Part shown: piece by piece, positions 45,603-55,633 of the stretch
Layout: each line of letters starts with the position of its first letter
Position numbering within the stretch: the stretch's first letter is position 1
Assembly: GCA_003056425.1 (NCBI GenBank)
Contig: PYVY01000020.1
Coordinates: forward strand, 1 to 64,000
DNA from: Alteromonas indica
GTDB taxonomy: Bacteria; Pseudomonadota; Gammaproteobacteria; Enterobacterales; Alteromonadaceae
DNA length: 64,000 bases
Direction of reading: 5' to 3'
Translations under genes and position numbers: made by a program
The notes under the pieces: generated by a model
Told to the model about the DNA's origin: nothing
The model's input: only the letters and a program-made list of their open reading frames with translations
Database searches by the model: none

Positions 45603-47158
45603 TACAAATACTCTACTTCAGCGATGAACAGTAGCTCTGTATCTTTGGAAGCTGAGCTACGGCTTAACCCAGATAGTCCATTTTGAGATATCTTGCTTTG
45701 ACTGTCTGAAATTGAGAAACCACCCAATACCAAAGGCTTGTTCGGATAGATTCTAAAGGCGGTGCTGAACTCTCGATCAGTGATATTTGGCGATTCAACC
45801 TGATTGTTGACCTCACCTTTCGACGTAATTCCAATAAGGGCTGAAACGCTGCTAGACAGGTGCAAAACCACATCACTTTCACCAATGTTAGGTAGGACAT
45901 AAAGAGTAAGGCCGCTTTCAACTACTTGCTGCTCAATACCGGTGGTTGTGCCTACAACCGCCGTAGTTTGTAACTCTCTATCGGCAATAAAGCTTTGTTT
46001 TTCAATATCAGTCAGCTTTGCGATTCGATGATTGAAAGCCGTAGTTCGTAACCGGCTTTTTGCCAGGATAGTGCCTTGCTCTTCCAGTGCATTAATAACA
46101 AGGTCGGTTCCCGAATTGTGGGACAAGACTGCTGTGCCAGGGGTAGTAAGTCCTCCAATGATACTTCCAGAGGAACGCGGGGTAGTTAGCAAACCAAACT
46201 GACTCCCGCCTAAAGCCGCATCGACAATGTTTGCATCAAGATTTAGTGCAGTATCTTCCGACACTTCTACCGCCACCAACGTTAAGGTAAAGCGAACCTG
46301 ACGCAATTCCCGTTCTGTTTTTGCTTCATGGAACCGGCGAACATTATCTAACTGAGAAGGCAGAGCTTTAACTAACAGTGAATTGTCAGAACGCAGTTCT
46401 TTGACGCTGGCCCCTGCATCACAACGCGTTACATAAACCGTTTCCACTGTATCGATGGTGCCAATGGCTTTTTCGGCTCGGCGTAAATCCTGCTCTTCTT
46501 TACATCCCAGAATGGTTTCAATTCCTCTTTTGAAATCCATTAGGGGATCTACTTCACCGTCAATCTTTGAATACTCATCACCAGTTGAACGGACAGCATC
46601 ACTGGTAGCAAAAGACGTATTTGTGCCTTTGTCGTTGCCACTTTCCTTTTTCTTGCCGATACCATAGCCATACTTTCCGCTTGTATTACGAACCGTAAAC
46701 ACCTCTGTGACATACTTGTTTACGACCAACGAGGACTCTGCCACATCGATTTGATAACCAGACACCGCTTCGATAGCAGAAAGCCATTCACCATTTGTAG
46801 TAGTTCGTCCTGCACTGACTGTGACAAGCGTGTCTCTGCTTACGCCAGTGCGATATTCCACTTTGAGTTTAAGTTTTTTGGCAAGCTGCGATAAAACCTC
46901 GCCCAGCTCAACATCATCGAAACTCATGCCTGAAGGCTCGTAGTACCATTTAGGGTACTCGCTTTCTTTTTTACTAAGTGTCGGGGCATACATAGCATCG
47001 AAGTGAAAAACCGATGGCGTTTGATCACGGTAATCACGTTTGGCTTGCGTAATTAATAACTCATCTTTAGCTGTTTGAGCTAATTCGGATGGTTTGCTGA
47101 TAGCAGTGCAACCAGCCACCCCCATTACAAGCGCAAGTAGACTGTAGCGAAATTTCAT
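45602..47158 (-). CDS. pilN: Thin-pilus outer-membrane secretin PilN
   Basis: 518 residues. Lipoprotein signal MKFRYSLLALVMGVAGCTAIS (Cys about 17). An N-terminal periplasmic domain (VELGEVLSQLAKKLKLKVEYRTGV) is followed by the secretin core: VRFTLTLVAVEVSEDTALNL, LEEQGTILAKSRLRTTAFN and the end part LYVLPNIGESDVVLHLSSSVSAL, then FSTAFRIYPNKPLVLGGFS. It would form the outer-membrane channel for the pilus. Confidence 0.8.
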   Translation of the reverse strand: MKFRYSLLALVMGVAGCTAISKPSELAQTAKDELLITQAKRDYRDQTPSVFHFDAMYAPTLSKKESEYPKWYYEPSGMSFDDVELGEVLSQLAKKLKLKVEYRTGVSRDTLVTVSAGRTTTNGEWLSAIEAVSGYQIDVAESSLVVNKYVTEVFTVRNTSGKYGYGIGKKKESGNDKGTNTSFATSDAVRSTGDEYSKIDGEVDPLMDFKRGIETILGCKEEQDLRRAEKAIGTIDTVETVYVTRCDAGASVKELRSDNSLLVKALPSQLDNVRRFHEAKTERELRQVRFTLTLVAVEVSEDTALNLDANIVDAALGGSQFGLLTTPRSSGSIIGGLTTPGTAVLSHNSGTDLVINALEEQGTILAKSRLRTTAFNHRIAKLTDIEKQSFIADRELQTTAVVGTTTGIEQQVVESGLTLYVLPNIGESDVVLHLSSSVSALIGITSKGEVNNQVESPNITDREFSTAFRIYPNKPLVLGGFSISDSQSKISQNGLSGLSRSSASKDTELLFIAEVEYL

Positions 47159-47835
47159 TAGCGTACCCCCGTAACAAAGCGACTAAACTCTGAATCGCCG
47201 TAATAGAACAGGGCATGGAGTCCATTTTGAAAATCGCCGTATTGCACTCCACGTTTATCAACTTCAAAAGGCTCGATAAGCTTTTGCATGACCATATCTT
47301 TGCTGCGCTCTACAATGCAGGCGGTGCCAATCACTTTGTGTTCTCCAACGCGATCAATTAACCCCTGATTACCAGGGTAAAAGCCATCAATGAACCGTTG
47401 TACATTTTCAGATAACAATCCCTTTTGAATCACAAAGCCAAAGTAACCACGTTCTTCGTCAGCCATATACTCAACATCGTCTTCACGATATGAACACCAG
47501 TTGCGTACATCGTTAGTATCAGACTCGATAGTTTCGACGGACACCGTAGATACCGGCATCCCAGGACTGATAAGTGCAGGCGTAGCATTGATATCCGCAG
47601 AGGAAACCACATTACCGCCCGTTAGGATGGTGTCAGGTTCAGAAGCACCGGACGGTTTTACACCTTTGATTGTCTTTGAACTGCGGCTATTTATGGTCGA
47701 GGTATGAGATCCCGCTTTGATAACAGATACATCATGAGAAGGCATACTGTGCGATTGTTTATTAGCACTTTTTACGACAGTTGCATTTACGGCAAAACTA
47801 CACAGTAGCCCAGCTATCAATAATTGGCTTTTCAC
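47158..47835 (-). CDS. PilL/TcpQ-like pilus protein
   Basis: 225 residues, signal peptide MKSQLLIAGLLCSFAVNA. A Ser/Thr-rich middle, then a C-terminal domain (KGLLSENVQRFIDGFYPGNQGLID; VIGTACIVERSKDMVMQKLIEPF) resembling the PilL/TcpQ domain of secretin-associated proteins. It sits directly before pilN, with 1-base overlap. Likely periplasmic secretin partner. Confidence 0.65.
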   Translation of the reverse strand: MKSQLLIAGLLCSFAVNATVVKSANKQSHSMPSHDVSVIKAGSHTSTINSRSSKTIKGVKPSGASEPDTILTGGNVVSSADINATPALISPGMPVSTVSVETIESDTNDVRNWCSYREDDVEYMADEERGYFGFVIQKGLLSENVQRFIDGFYPGNQGLIDRVGEHKVIGTACIVERSKDMVMQKLIEPFEVDKRGVQYGDFQNGLHALFYYGDSEFSRFVTGVR

Positions 47836-48569
47836 ACATCACCTCTTGTATACGTTATGATTTTTTTGCGTTTATTGATTTGAAATTGATAGTTTGAAAG
47901 CGCTGGGTACAGACTCTTCCAGTACGCTAAAATAGAGTTAATTTCATCCTCGGTGGCCGTGTGCTTATCTACTGTGACCACACTCATCTGAATATTTTTA
48001 GCCAGCACCACCGCCCCTTCTGGATTGACAAAAGCCCCCCCATCTTGCAATTGCCAACCAAATTCTGAGGTTAATCCGGCCAGTTGCTCTGGTAAGGATA
48101 CAAAGCCACTCAGCGCAAATTCGCGTTCATCCACTTCACCGGCAAAACGACGATATTGGCTTTCTTTGTAAACTTTTCCATTTAACTTTCCTACACCTTC
48201 GGTTTTAACCAGGTGCAATGTTTCTTCTACCGAACGTCCTTCCAGTCCATATACTTCCACATATTCCAAATCATTTTTCAGGTGAGAAAAGCGAAATGCG
48301 GTATACACGGTTTTATCAGTAAGGGTATCTGCGACACTAAATACACGTTCCGATGAAATAGCCGAACGGCTTTTATTGGCAACAGAAACCAGTAACACTT
48401 CGTTAGAATGAGCTACCGACTTTTGCACCGGTTCAAAATTATTAAAGGCCGGTGACTCTTCAGCAAATTGGATCACCAGTGAGGGTGTGGGTCTTTGGGC
48501 CGGTTCGGGAACGGAATATGATTGGCACCCGCCTAATACGAGGGCTAAACATAATGCTATAGGTTTCAT
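47832..48569 (-). CDS. Lipoprotein heading the thin-pilus operon
   Basis: 245 residues with lipoprotein signal MKPIALCLALVLGGCQSYS (Cys about 15). First gene of the pilus operon, overlapping the next by ATGA. The C-terminal half has beta-rich segments (EFALSGFVSLPEQLAGLTSEFGW). Position suggests an early pilus-assembly part; no known name is assigned. Confidence 0.6.
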   Translation of the reverse strand: MKPIALCLALVLGGCQSYSVPEPAQRPTPSLVIQFAEESPAFNNFEPVQKSVAHSNEVLLVSVANKSRSAISSERVFSVADTLTDKTVYTAFRFSHLKNDLEYVEVYGLEGRSVEETLHLVKTEGVGKLNGKVYKESQYRRFAGEVDEREFALSGFVSLPEQLAGLTSEFGWQLQDGGAFVNPEGAVVLAKNIQMSVVTVDKHTATEDEINSILAYWKSLYPALSNYQFQINKRKKIITYTRGDV

Positions 48570-48634
48570 AGAACAGCTCGGTAACGTTTCAATAGAGGCA
48601 TTTTACCAAGCCAAAAGGGGGTATTTTTTCTCTC

Positions 48635-48660
48635 AAAAAAAAAAGACCGCGAGGCGGTCA
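48635..48660 (-). terminator. Intrinsic terminator
   Basis: GACCGCC-tc-GCGGTC stem with ten T on the minus strand. It ends the MPF operon part with traC, upstream of the pilus operon. Confidence 0.8.
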
Positions 48661-48800
48661 TATCGCTAATCTAAAAGGGAATTTTTCCAATAATGGAAAT
48701 CACGGAATAAAGCATTAATAAGCGGGGAAAACACAGTTTACCGCCCCTTATTAACACCTTATTTCCGCTAATTCACAAGATTTGCTCTTCAATAATAAAG

Positions 48801-48816
48801 CTTGTACATGTACAAG
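48801..48816. promoter_or_regulatory. 16-bp palindrome, copy 9
   Basis: Exact copy directly after the traC stop (2 nt), before the terminator; same arrangement as copy 2. Confidence 0.8.
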
Positions 48817-48818
48817 AA

Positions 48819-51692
48819 TTAACTGGTAATGCCTCGGGCTCTGTTCATATCAGCAGCAATAATTTCCATCGCGGCTTGATAAGAAACACCATGTTTTTCA
48901 CTGGTTTCTTTTATAAAAGCCTTTTCGTTTGGATCTGACCAACCCAACACAAGTACGAGACTGGGCGGGATAGAACGAAACAGCTGGTTATTAAGGCGCT
49001 TGTTACGACACATCACAAAGCCTTCCGAGTATTTCTTATCTTCTTTGGTTACAGAGGATAGAATGGATTTTTGGTCATCAGTGAGCTTTTTAAATTTAGC
49101 AATTTCTTCATCCTCACCAGGTTCCACGGTGAGTACCTCCCACCACTCACAAAGCTTAAGAAGCGATCCGGCTTCTTCGGAAAAGTCACCAATGTTTTGT
49201 GTCGCAATCCAATACCATGCATTGAGCTTACGCCACATTTTCACGATTTTTACCGCAGCAGGCACCAGAATAGGGCTCGCCTTACTCGTTTTACTGACAA
49301 TATTGTGACCTTCATCAGTAATAACGATTATGGGTCGGCCTAAATACTGGTCACGCTCTGCAATATCGTTAATGTTGTTCAGAATTGATGCGTAGGCTAC
49401 GGCTAGTTCAGCTTGTTTTCCATCGCGTGTAACATCCCCTAAATCAATATGCATTACATCAGATTCAGGCCACAGGGTGCCGTGGCGGTTGAAGAGTTCA
49501 CCGGCTAGGCCCGTACAAAAGAAGTTCATTGCCTGACAAAATTCAGATAAATTGTCTTTTTGCTTTTCACGCAGATCTGTTTCTTCACGCACCATCTTTT
49601 GCATTGCTTCTGCAACATCTTGCGGTAAAGGGTGTGGATCGCCCCTGTCTCGACAGACTTTTGCTGCATTGATGATAGCGCGGCGAATAATGGCCTGATC
49701 GGAAATCGATAACTCCTTGTTGCGCTCGGCATCCCCACCGGTAACAATTATTCGGGTAAGTAATTCCATTTCCCCAAGGTAATCTTTTTCGTCTTCATCT
49801 TCTTCTGACGCATTAATATCAATCTCAATACCGCCTTCGCTATCAACCGGCTCATCTAGCGACTCTAAGGGTAAACTCGCAGACTCATCATCCATCGTCG
49901 ATGTAGGTTTGTTGATAAGTTCTTCCAGCTTTTCTTCTTCGACAAGCGCTTTGTAAGCGTTGGCATAGGGCGGGATAATAGCGTTATTGCCCTTTGCGAG
50001 TTTCAGACTTGTCACTTTGCGCCCTTTAGCACCAAGGTAACTCACCATCCCTTTAAAACTTTCTCCTTTTTCAATGATGAAGACCCTAGCATCATGTTGC
50101 GCTACATACGCCAGGGTTTCTTCTACCAGCTTGGCCGACTTACCAGCGCCGGTAGAACCAATCATAATCTTGTGAGAATTGGCTACGCGATCTTTTAAGG
50201 TACAAAAACACATCGGCTCACCGCCACGATTAAACTGTACCTGAACCGGTGTTCCGGTGCCACGGCCTCGCCCATTGATTGGAAACAGATTGGCAATGTG
50301 TTGTAGCGTTAGTTTAATAGTTCGCTTTCTGCTTTCATTGAGCGCCCAGCGGTAGTTCCCAGGCAGGTTCTTTAAATAGGAGTCACAGGCCAGATCGTCA
50401 TCTTCATCATTGATAATTTGTAAACCCGCTTCGCCAGCCAGCTCAATAACAGTGTTTTTTACTTTACGCAGACCATCTTCATCTTTTCCTCTAACATAAA
50501 AGCCCATTTCAACAGGATATATACCGTTGTTGCCCACAATTGCTCGTTCTGCGATATCCGCTTCATCCCGTGCAACTTCAGCTTCCACGCCATCGCCTAC
50601 GGCTTTTTTCTTCACTTTGGCTATTTGATCTCTAATCACCTCTTTGTCGAGCATAATAATCGTCATTGAAAACATGCATCCGGCAGGCAAGGCATCAAAA
50701 ATACACGAACCATCTTTGGGACTGCTTAGCGCCCCTATTTTTGGAACATTACGCATATTCTCAACTGACATAAATTTATGAGCCATGCCATCAAAGTTCC
50801 AGCTGCCATTTTTCACGTTAGATTTTGGGGTAGACAGGTTGAGCAAAGCAGAAAAGTCCCGTCCCACAGGAACATCCTCATCACCAGGGTATGGGAATCG
50901 GTTAAGCGCTTCATTTACATCACCGTTGGTGATCTCAGGGCTCGGGTTCAGCCAACGAAACATCCATTCATAGTATTTTTTCCCATCGATTATGGATACA
51001 TCGACACCCGATGGAGTAAGCTTTTTTAACTGAGCAAAGAATTTATCACGGACAATAGACAGCTCTTCCACAGGAGAAGTCACTGCGTTTTTTTTCTTTT
51101 TTTGTTCAGACTTTTTGTAAATGACTATACGGCCCAAAGTTTCTTTGCCGCCAAAAGGCTGGTTCGTCACCTGCGTATCCGTAAAGATACCGTTCTCACC
51201 CGCCACCCCGTTGAGGTGTTCTTTGTACAGCTCATTGAAGACTTCTTTGAGAGGGTCGCTTTCTTTTGCCGCTGTATATTTGGTTTTAAATTCAAATGCG
51301 TCTTTGACGGTCGATTGCAGGCTATAGGTATTGCTGAAAAAAACCTGAACAACCCAGGGATTGAATTTTTTAGTGGGGATACACGACTCTATAACTCGCA
51401 TTGTTTTGTCGCGAAGATTTGCCAGAGACTTCGCCGGTAATCCTTCGGTATTGACCGTTCTAAACTCAAACCCAGCCGCAACAGAATAACAGTCTTCGAG
51501 TAAAAACATCCGTTCATCTGCAAGGTAATCTATGAAGGGCAATTCATCTGTGAAGCTTTTTTTGCGCCGGTACTGTTTGGCCTGATCATCCTTTGTCACC
51601 ATTTGAGAGGGTGACACATCATGAATGCGCATTGAATCTAGCAACAGCTCAGCGTAGGAATTAATCTTTTCAAAGGTTCCGTGTAAACCCAT
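48819..51692 (-). CDS. traC: Conjugative transfer ATPase TraC (VirB4-like, PFL_4706 family)
   Basis: 957 residues, length normal for the family. Walker A KIMIGSTGAGKSAKLVE (about 510-526) and Walker B RPIIVITDEGHNI (about 785-797), with a middle insertion of acidic low-complexity sequence (IDINASEEDEDEKDY). This ATPase powers pilus or channel assembly at the inner membrane. It begins 1 nt after the lipoprotein gene. Confidence 0.85.
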   Translation of the reverse strand: MGLHGTFEKINSYAELLLDSMRIHDVSPSQMVTKDDQAKQYRRKKSFTDELPFIDYLADERMFLLEDCYSVAAGFEFRTVNTEGLPAKSLANLRDKTMRVIESCIPTKKFNPWVVQVFFSNTYSLQSTVKDAFEFKTKYTAAKESDPLKEVFNELYKEHLNGVAGENGIFTDTQVTNQPFGGKETLGRIVIYKKSEQKKKKNAVTSPVEELSIVRDKFFAQLKKLTPSGVDVSIIDGKKYYEWMFRWLNPSPEITNGDVNEALNRFPYPGDEDVPVGRDFSALLNLSTPKSNVKNGSWNFDGMAHKFMSVENMRNVPKIGALSSPKDGSCIFDALPAGCMFSMTIIMLDKEVIRDQIAKVKKKAVGDGVEAEVARDEADIAERAIVGNNGIYPVEMGFYVRGKDEDGLRKVKNTVIELAGEAGLQIINDEDDDLACDSYLKNLPGNYRWALNESRKRTIKLTLQHIANLFPINGRGRGTGTPVQVQFNRGGEPMCFCTLKDRVANSHKIMIGSTGAGKSAKLVEETLAYVAQHDARVFIIEKGESFKGMVSYLGAKGRKVTSLKLAKGNNAIIPPYANAYKALVEEEKLEELINKPTSTMDDESASLPLESLDEPVDSEGGIEIDINASEEDEDEKDYLGEMELLTRIIVTGGDAERNKELSISDQAIIRRAIINAAKVCRDRGDPHPLPQDVAEAMQKMVREETDLREKQKDNLSEFCQAMNFFCTGLAGELFNRHGTLWPESDVMHIDLGDVTRDGKQAELAVAYASILNNINDIAERDQYLGRPIIVITDEGHNIVSKTSKASPILVPAAVKIVKMWRKLNAWYWIATQNIGDFSEEAGSLLKLCEWWEVLTVEPGEDEEIAKFKKLTDDQKSILSSVTKEDKKYSEGFVMCRNKRLNNQLFRSIPPSLVLVLGWSDPNEKAFIKETSEKHGVSYQAAMEIIAADMNRARGITS

Positions 51693-51693
51693 C

Positions 51694-52035
51694 TTAATAC
51701 CCCAACTTGTAATGTACTTTTTCGTACATCGAAAACTTTTTGTAGAACCCTGAACTTACTGCTCCATCACTCGTTCTAGTGGGGTGATAGTAGATTTGTA
51801 GTTCGGGATTAGGAAGACGAAGATCATCATTAAACGTATTGCGATGATCGCTGTAAGTCGTGATTGTTCCCCAAGAATTTCTTACTTCCTTCAGCTGCCC
51901 CCCGTAAAGATTTTGTTTGTGCATTTCGTGCGCTTCTCGCATTGTCATTCGGGGCGTCTCTTTGCTGGTAGAGGTACAACCGGCTAGCACGATTGTGATC
52001 AGCAGGCTATTCGCCATTAATAGCTTTTTGTTCAT
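51694..52035 (-). CDS. Conjugation lipoprotein (TIGR03751-like)
   Basis: 113 residues. Lipoprotein signal MNKKLLMANSLLITIVLAGCTSTSK with Cys at about 20. RMTMREAHEMHKQNLYG follows, as in this ICE lipoprotein family. It overlaps the gene at 52007 by 29 nt and precedes traC. Confidence 0.75.
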   Translation of the reverse strand: MNKKLLMANSLLITIVLAGCTSTSKETPRMTMREAHEMHKQNLYGGQLKEVRNSWGTITTYSDHRNTFNDDLRLPNPELQIYYHPTRTSDGAVSSGFYKKFSMYEKVHYKLGY

Positions 52036-53434
52036 AATAATCAGCTAAGTCTTCTTCAAAATTATCGTTAAGGATTTTGCGACCTTCGGGGTCGTAATTA
52101 ATTTCTAGTTGCTTTGTCAGCTGAACTGTCACGTATTGACCAGGCGGGGCAATAATAATGTCCCGCGTGTTTTCATAACGCTTTGCTACTACCTCGGTGA
52201 TAGCAGACGTTGTACCTGACAGACCTTTACCCAGCGCTAATTGCGAAGAACTACCTGTAAACGCTTGCTGCAAACCGCTGGCACTGTTTTGAGTATCAAA
52301 TTGAGCGTTGGCTAGTCCTTCACCTATACTGGTAATACCAGCTAAGCCCCCAGCAACCGATGCATATTCCATAAGGTCGCTGTATTTATCACCTTTAATA
52401 CACGGCGAGCCATAAGGGTCTGTTATATAGCCTATCCCTTGCCCAGTCGCTGCGGATTGTTCTGCGCCAATAGTGCTAATGGTGCCATCCTCAAAAACGA
52501 AGGTCGCGCTAGTTACCACCCCCTGAACACATGAAGTCGTCCATTCGCCCACGGCATAACCTGACATTCTCATTTGCGCAATATGGGGTAAATCGATTCC
52601 GCTGGTCATAAGATTGTCTCTGCCCAGCTCTATTTTAAAATAATATGGGGAGGTCACTTCACCCGAGTAAGCGGTAACACCTACCAGTTCAGTTAATACA
52701 ATCGCATCGTATAAAATGGCTTCTTTGTCGATAGTTGCGTATTGCACGAATTTCTTTTTTTCTTTCTCTGAATCAGACTCAGCAAAGTTCAGCTTTTCTT
52801 TTTCGCTATTGAATCTATCTAACAGCCCCTTTTCTTCACTATCAGCTGGCATTACCCAGTCAACCTGTCCATCGGATGAAAAATTTCCTACAGAAAAACC
52901 CTTAAGGCTGGCTTCGCCCCTGTCAGCTGCAGGGGCTGGCTCACTAAAATCCAGGGTAACGTTTTGGGCAGTGTTTGAGCCGTTCGTACCGTGGTTATCG
53001 TTATGAGGTGAAACCACATACTCTTCTAATGCGGCATTAGTTGATTGATTTACTTGCATAGACGTTTGGCCCGAGCTTTGGGAATCCGGCGCGTTTGTTC
53101 TGAGCTTTTTATCAATCAGACTTTCAATTTTAGAATCAGGGATAATGACTTCGCCATTATTGGTTCTTGCCACTTTTGAACGAAGCTCTTCAATTTCATC
53201 CAATAGACTTTGCATCTGCGCACTGATTCTGGCCCTATCTTCTGCTGCGGTATCCTGCGCTTGAGGATCAGCCGAAACAGTTTTTTGGCTCGCTTGGCTA
53301 TGAACCGGTTTTGAAGAGCGTGTTGCAGGTTTATCATCAGAGCTTATTGACGACACGATGCTAACCACAACGACTATACCAACCACGATGGCTGAGAGCT
53401 TAAGGGCAGGTGCATTTTGTAATACAGTGCTCAC
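52007..53434 (-). CDS. TraB/VirB10-like conjugation protein, PFL_4705 family (TIGR03752-like)
   Basis: 475 residues. One N-terminal membrane helix (LSAIVVGIVVVVSIVSSI), a coiled coil (ISAQMQSLLDEIEELRSKVART), a linker, then a beta-rich domain with DAIVLTELVGVTAYSGEVTSPYYFKIEL. VirB10-type proteins span from inner to outer membrane in the channel. Confidence 0.8.
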   Translation of the reverse strand: MSTVLQNAPALKLSAIVVGIVVVVSIVSSISSDDKPATRSSKPVHSQASQKTVSADPQAQDTAAEDRARISAQMQSLLDEIEELRSKVARTNNGEVIIPDSKIESLIDKKLRTNAPDSQSSGQTSMQVNQSTNAALEEYVVSPHNDNHGTNGSNTAQNVTLDFSEPAPAADRGEASLKGFSVGNFSSDGQVDWVMPADSEEKGLLDRFNSEKEKLNFAESDSEKEKKKFVQYATIDKEAILYDAIVLTELVGVTAYSGEVTSPYYFKIELGRDNLMTSGIDLPHIAQMRMSGYAVGEWTTSCVQGVVTSATFVFEDGTISTIGAEQSAATGQGIGYITDPYGSPCIKGDKYSDLMEYASVAGGLAGITSIGEGLANAQFDTQNSASGLQQAFTGSSSQLALGKGLSGTTSAITEVVAKRYENTRDIIIAPPGQYVTVQLTKQLEINYDPEGRKILNDNFEEDLADYYEQKAINGE

Positions 53435-54249
53435 TTTAACCCTCCCACTTTTAAATTGGTTCTCAGTGGGCCTATGGTTACTACATAAATAGCGGTCTGG
53501 TTATCCTGCTGAGTAATGCCCAGAGCTGGGTGCTGACTTGAAGACGCAACCGCATTGATTCGACTGGATAGGCGAGGAACGTCTACTGTAACGGGCACAA
53601 ATAGACTTTTGTTTTTCGCTGACAAAGCAGTGACCGTATACCGGCCCGAGGTAAACGCCGCGACCGCCCTAAGTTCCAATTCGTTACCAGGATAGATGAA
53701 ATCGTAGGATTCAGAATTGTCCAACGGGGCCACTTTTACGCCTGAGATTTGTTCGACAGCATATTGAGGCGCGTACAGCTGTTGACTGGCATAGCGCACC
53801 AGTTCAACCGGTGTAATTTCCTTGCGCTTAACCAATAATTGGTTTTTTACAGCCCCACTTGCGGCCCCTGTTGAACTTACGGCTACCAACACTTCTACAG
53901 GCTCTGCGTCTAAATTATTTGAAGACTTTTTGATTACCATGATGTACGTATTAGAAGTTTTCTGGCCTTTTGCCATTATCCGAATAGCACTAGGTGTTTT
54001 TTCACTATTTTTAGGACGAAGGTACACCACTGTTCCGATGTTCTGATATCGGTAGTGCTGTTTGAATGCGGAGGTAACACCCAAAGCTACAGGTTCAGGA
54101 AACTTAATTTTTTTGTCTTCCGTTAGGTTTTTAAAAACAGGAATGATTACTTCATTACCTTCCGTCCACTGAACATATTTAGTCGCATATACGGGAACTG
54201 ATAAAACCATAACCAAGAAAAAACAACCCAGATAAATACTTCGCATCAT
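53431..54249 (-). CDS. TraK/VirB9-like conjugation protein, PFL_4704 family (TIGR03749-like)
   Basis: 272 residues, signal peptide MMRSIYLGCFFLVMVLSVPVYA. Beta-rich: VQWTEGNEVIIPVFKN, GTVVYLRPKNSEKTPSAIRIM, then a C-terminal domain. Overlaps its neighbours by 4 nt. Outer-membrane core part by family. Confidence 0.8.
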   Translation of the reverse strand: MMRSIYLGCFFLVMVLSVPVYATKYVQWTEGNEVIIPVFKNLTEDKKIKFPEPVALGVTSAFKQHYRYQNIGTVVYLRPKNSEKTPSAIRIMAKGQKTSNTYIMVIKKSSNNLDAEPVEVLVAVSSTGAASGAVKNQLLVKRKEITPVELVRYASQQLYAPQYAVEQISGVKVAPLDNSESYDFIYPGNELELRAVAAFTSGRYTVTALSAKNKSLFVPVTVDVPRLSSRINAVASSSQHPALGITQQDNQTAIYVVTIGPLRTNLKVGGLK

Positions 54250-54866
54250 AATCTTTCACTCGTAGCAAACTGACCAACCACTTCCATTTGCCAGGGGTTC
54301 AAATGACGGGGAACGAGCTTCGGCCCTACAATCAGGTGATAAACCATCACTTGATTTTTTATTTCATAATTTTGGATTTTATCAATCACTCGCGCCGCAA
54401 ATGTTACGTAATACGTATTGTTCCCTTTGGGCTCCACAATAAACCCATTGTTTTGTTCAAGGGCTGGCGTTGCTTTGGGTTCCCATATGAATTGTCGCGA
54501 ACGGCCCCTGTTATTAGACTCTTCTCGTGATGCAATTGAGCGAAGCGACGAAAGAAACGCATTGCTGAAAAAGTGTTGGTAGTTGTTAAGTGCCTTTGGA
54601 AATTCCGTAGCGCCGCTTTCTATCCAGGTATTTACCCCTCCAAACATCGTGAAAGCAAAGTTAAAGGCACTCACCTGCGGCACTTCCCCAACTCTTGCAT
54701 GACCACCAAGACTTAAATCTGGCGGGGTATGAAATGTGTATTCTTTAGGTACATTCAGGACACTGATATGTGCATTTGCTAGTAGGGCAAGTAGCGCTAG
54801 GATTAAAATGAGCTGCCCCCGAATAACTTTATCCTTTTGATCAAGGGCGCTCTTCGCTCTACTCAT
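54246..54866 (-). CDS. ICE conjugation protein, PFL_4703 family (TIGR03746-like)
   Basis: ATG at 54866 (MSRAKSALDQKD) after GAGGATAGTGATC. 206 residues: one N-terminal membrane helix (LILILALLALLANAHISV), then PPDLSLGGHARVGEVPQVSAFNFAFTMFGGVNTW (in parts), a family signature. TraE/VirB8-like place. Confidence 0.8.
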   Translation of the reverse strand: MSRAKSALDQKDKVIRGQLILILALLALLANAHISVLNVPKEYTFHTPPDLSLGGHARVGEVPQVSAFNFAFTMFGGVNTWIESGATEFPKALNNYQHFFSNAFLSSLRSIASREESNNRGRSRQFIWEPKATPALEQNNGFIVEPKGNNTYYVTFAARVIDKIQNYEIKNQVMVYHLIVGPKLVPRHLNPWQMEVVGQFATSERL

Positions 54867-55263
54867 GATCACTATCCTCAATCAATATTCGAACCGAACG
54901 GCCCACGGACAGGGGCTTATCAGCGATATATAAATTGGCGCTGTTAGCCATTTTTGGAAAGCGCCGACCCATTGCAACCTTCAGTTTCATTGACACATAA
55001 CCTCTTGGCTTACCCGCTTTGTTGTTCCGCAACCATTTCATGACAAATGAAGCCCCCAGACCAGCAAGAAACAAAAAAAGAACTAAGAAGAAGATCCCCA
55101 AAGAAAAGAAGATTCCAAGCACAGTATTTATGATTACTGACCCTGCGATACCTATTAAAATGGATACAAACAGCTCACTTTCATTAAGCCCGAACATTAC
55201 AACCGGCTCTTCGTTAAGCAGTGTCGGAATGTACTGATCCGTGAAGTCCTCTTCAGATTCCAT
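54859..55263 (-). CDS. ICE conjugation protein, TIGR03750-like
   Basis: 134 residues. YIPTLLNEEPVVMFGLNESELFVSIL then two membrane helices, then MKWLRNNKAGKPRGYVSMKLKV. TraL/VirB3-like place and shape. Confidence 0.8.
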   Translation of the reverse strand: MESEEDFTDQYIPTLLNEEPVVMFGLNESELFVSILIGIAGSVIINTVLGIFFSLGIFFLVLFLFLAGLGASFVMKWLRNNKAGKPRGYVSMKLKVAMGRRFPKMANSANLYIADKPLSVGRSVRILIEDSDHE

Positions 55264-55280
55264 AATCTTGTTTTTACCTG

Positions 55281-55625
55281 CTAATCTGTTGCTGCTGAGG
55301 CGAAGCTAAGCAGTACAAACACCACAACTAGCACACCTATTTGTACAAATGCCTGATTCATTAACTCGCCCAGTTCCAGGCGCCCTTTACGCCAGTCAAT
55401 CACCATCATAATAATGTTGTACATCACGACGCAGAACGCGATACCACCGATAAGCATGAATGCCAGGTCAAACCCATTCGATACCAAGCCTTTTAACCAC
55501 TCAAAGAGATCGTCACTTTCCGCATCATCAGCCATCGTTTCAGCAAAAGGGATTCTTGATGCAAAACAGTTAAATTGAACAAGCATTCCAGCCAGAAATG
55601 CGCTTATTTTTTTATATATACCCAT
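55281..55625 (-). CDS. ICE membrane protein, PFL_4702 family (TIGR03745-like)
   Basis: ATG at 55625 (MGIYKKISAF) after GTGAGGTTAACA. 114 residues: signal-like N-terminus, two membrane helices (about 54-74 and 92-108), with WRKGRLELGELMNQAF between. VirB2-like pilin or channel part by place. Confidence 0.8.
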   Translation of the reverse strand: MGIYKKISAFLAGMLVQFNCFASRIPFAETMADDAESDDLFEWLKGLVSNGFDLAFMLIGGIAFCVVMYNIIMMVIDWRKGRLELGELMNQAFVQIGVLVVVFVLLSFASAATD

Positions 55626-55633
55626 TGTTAACC

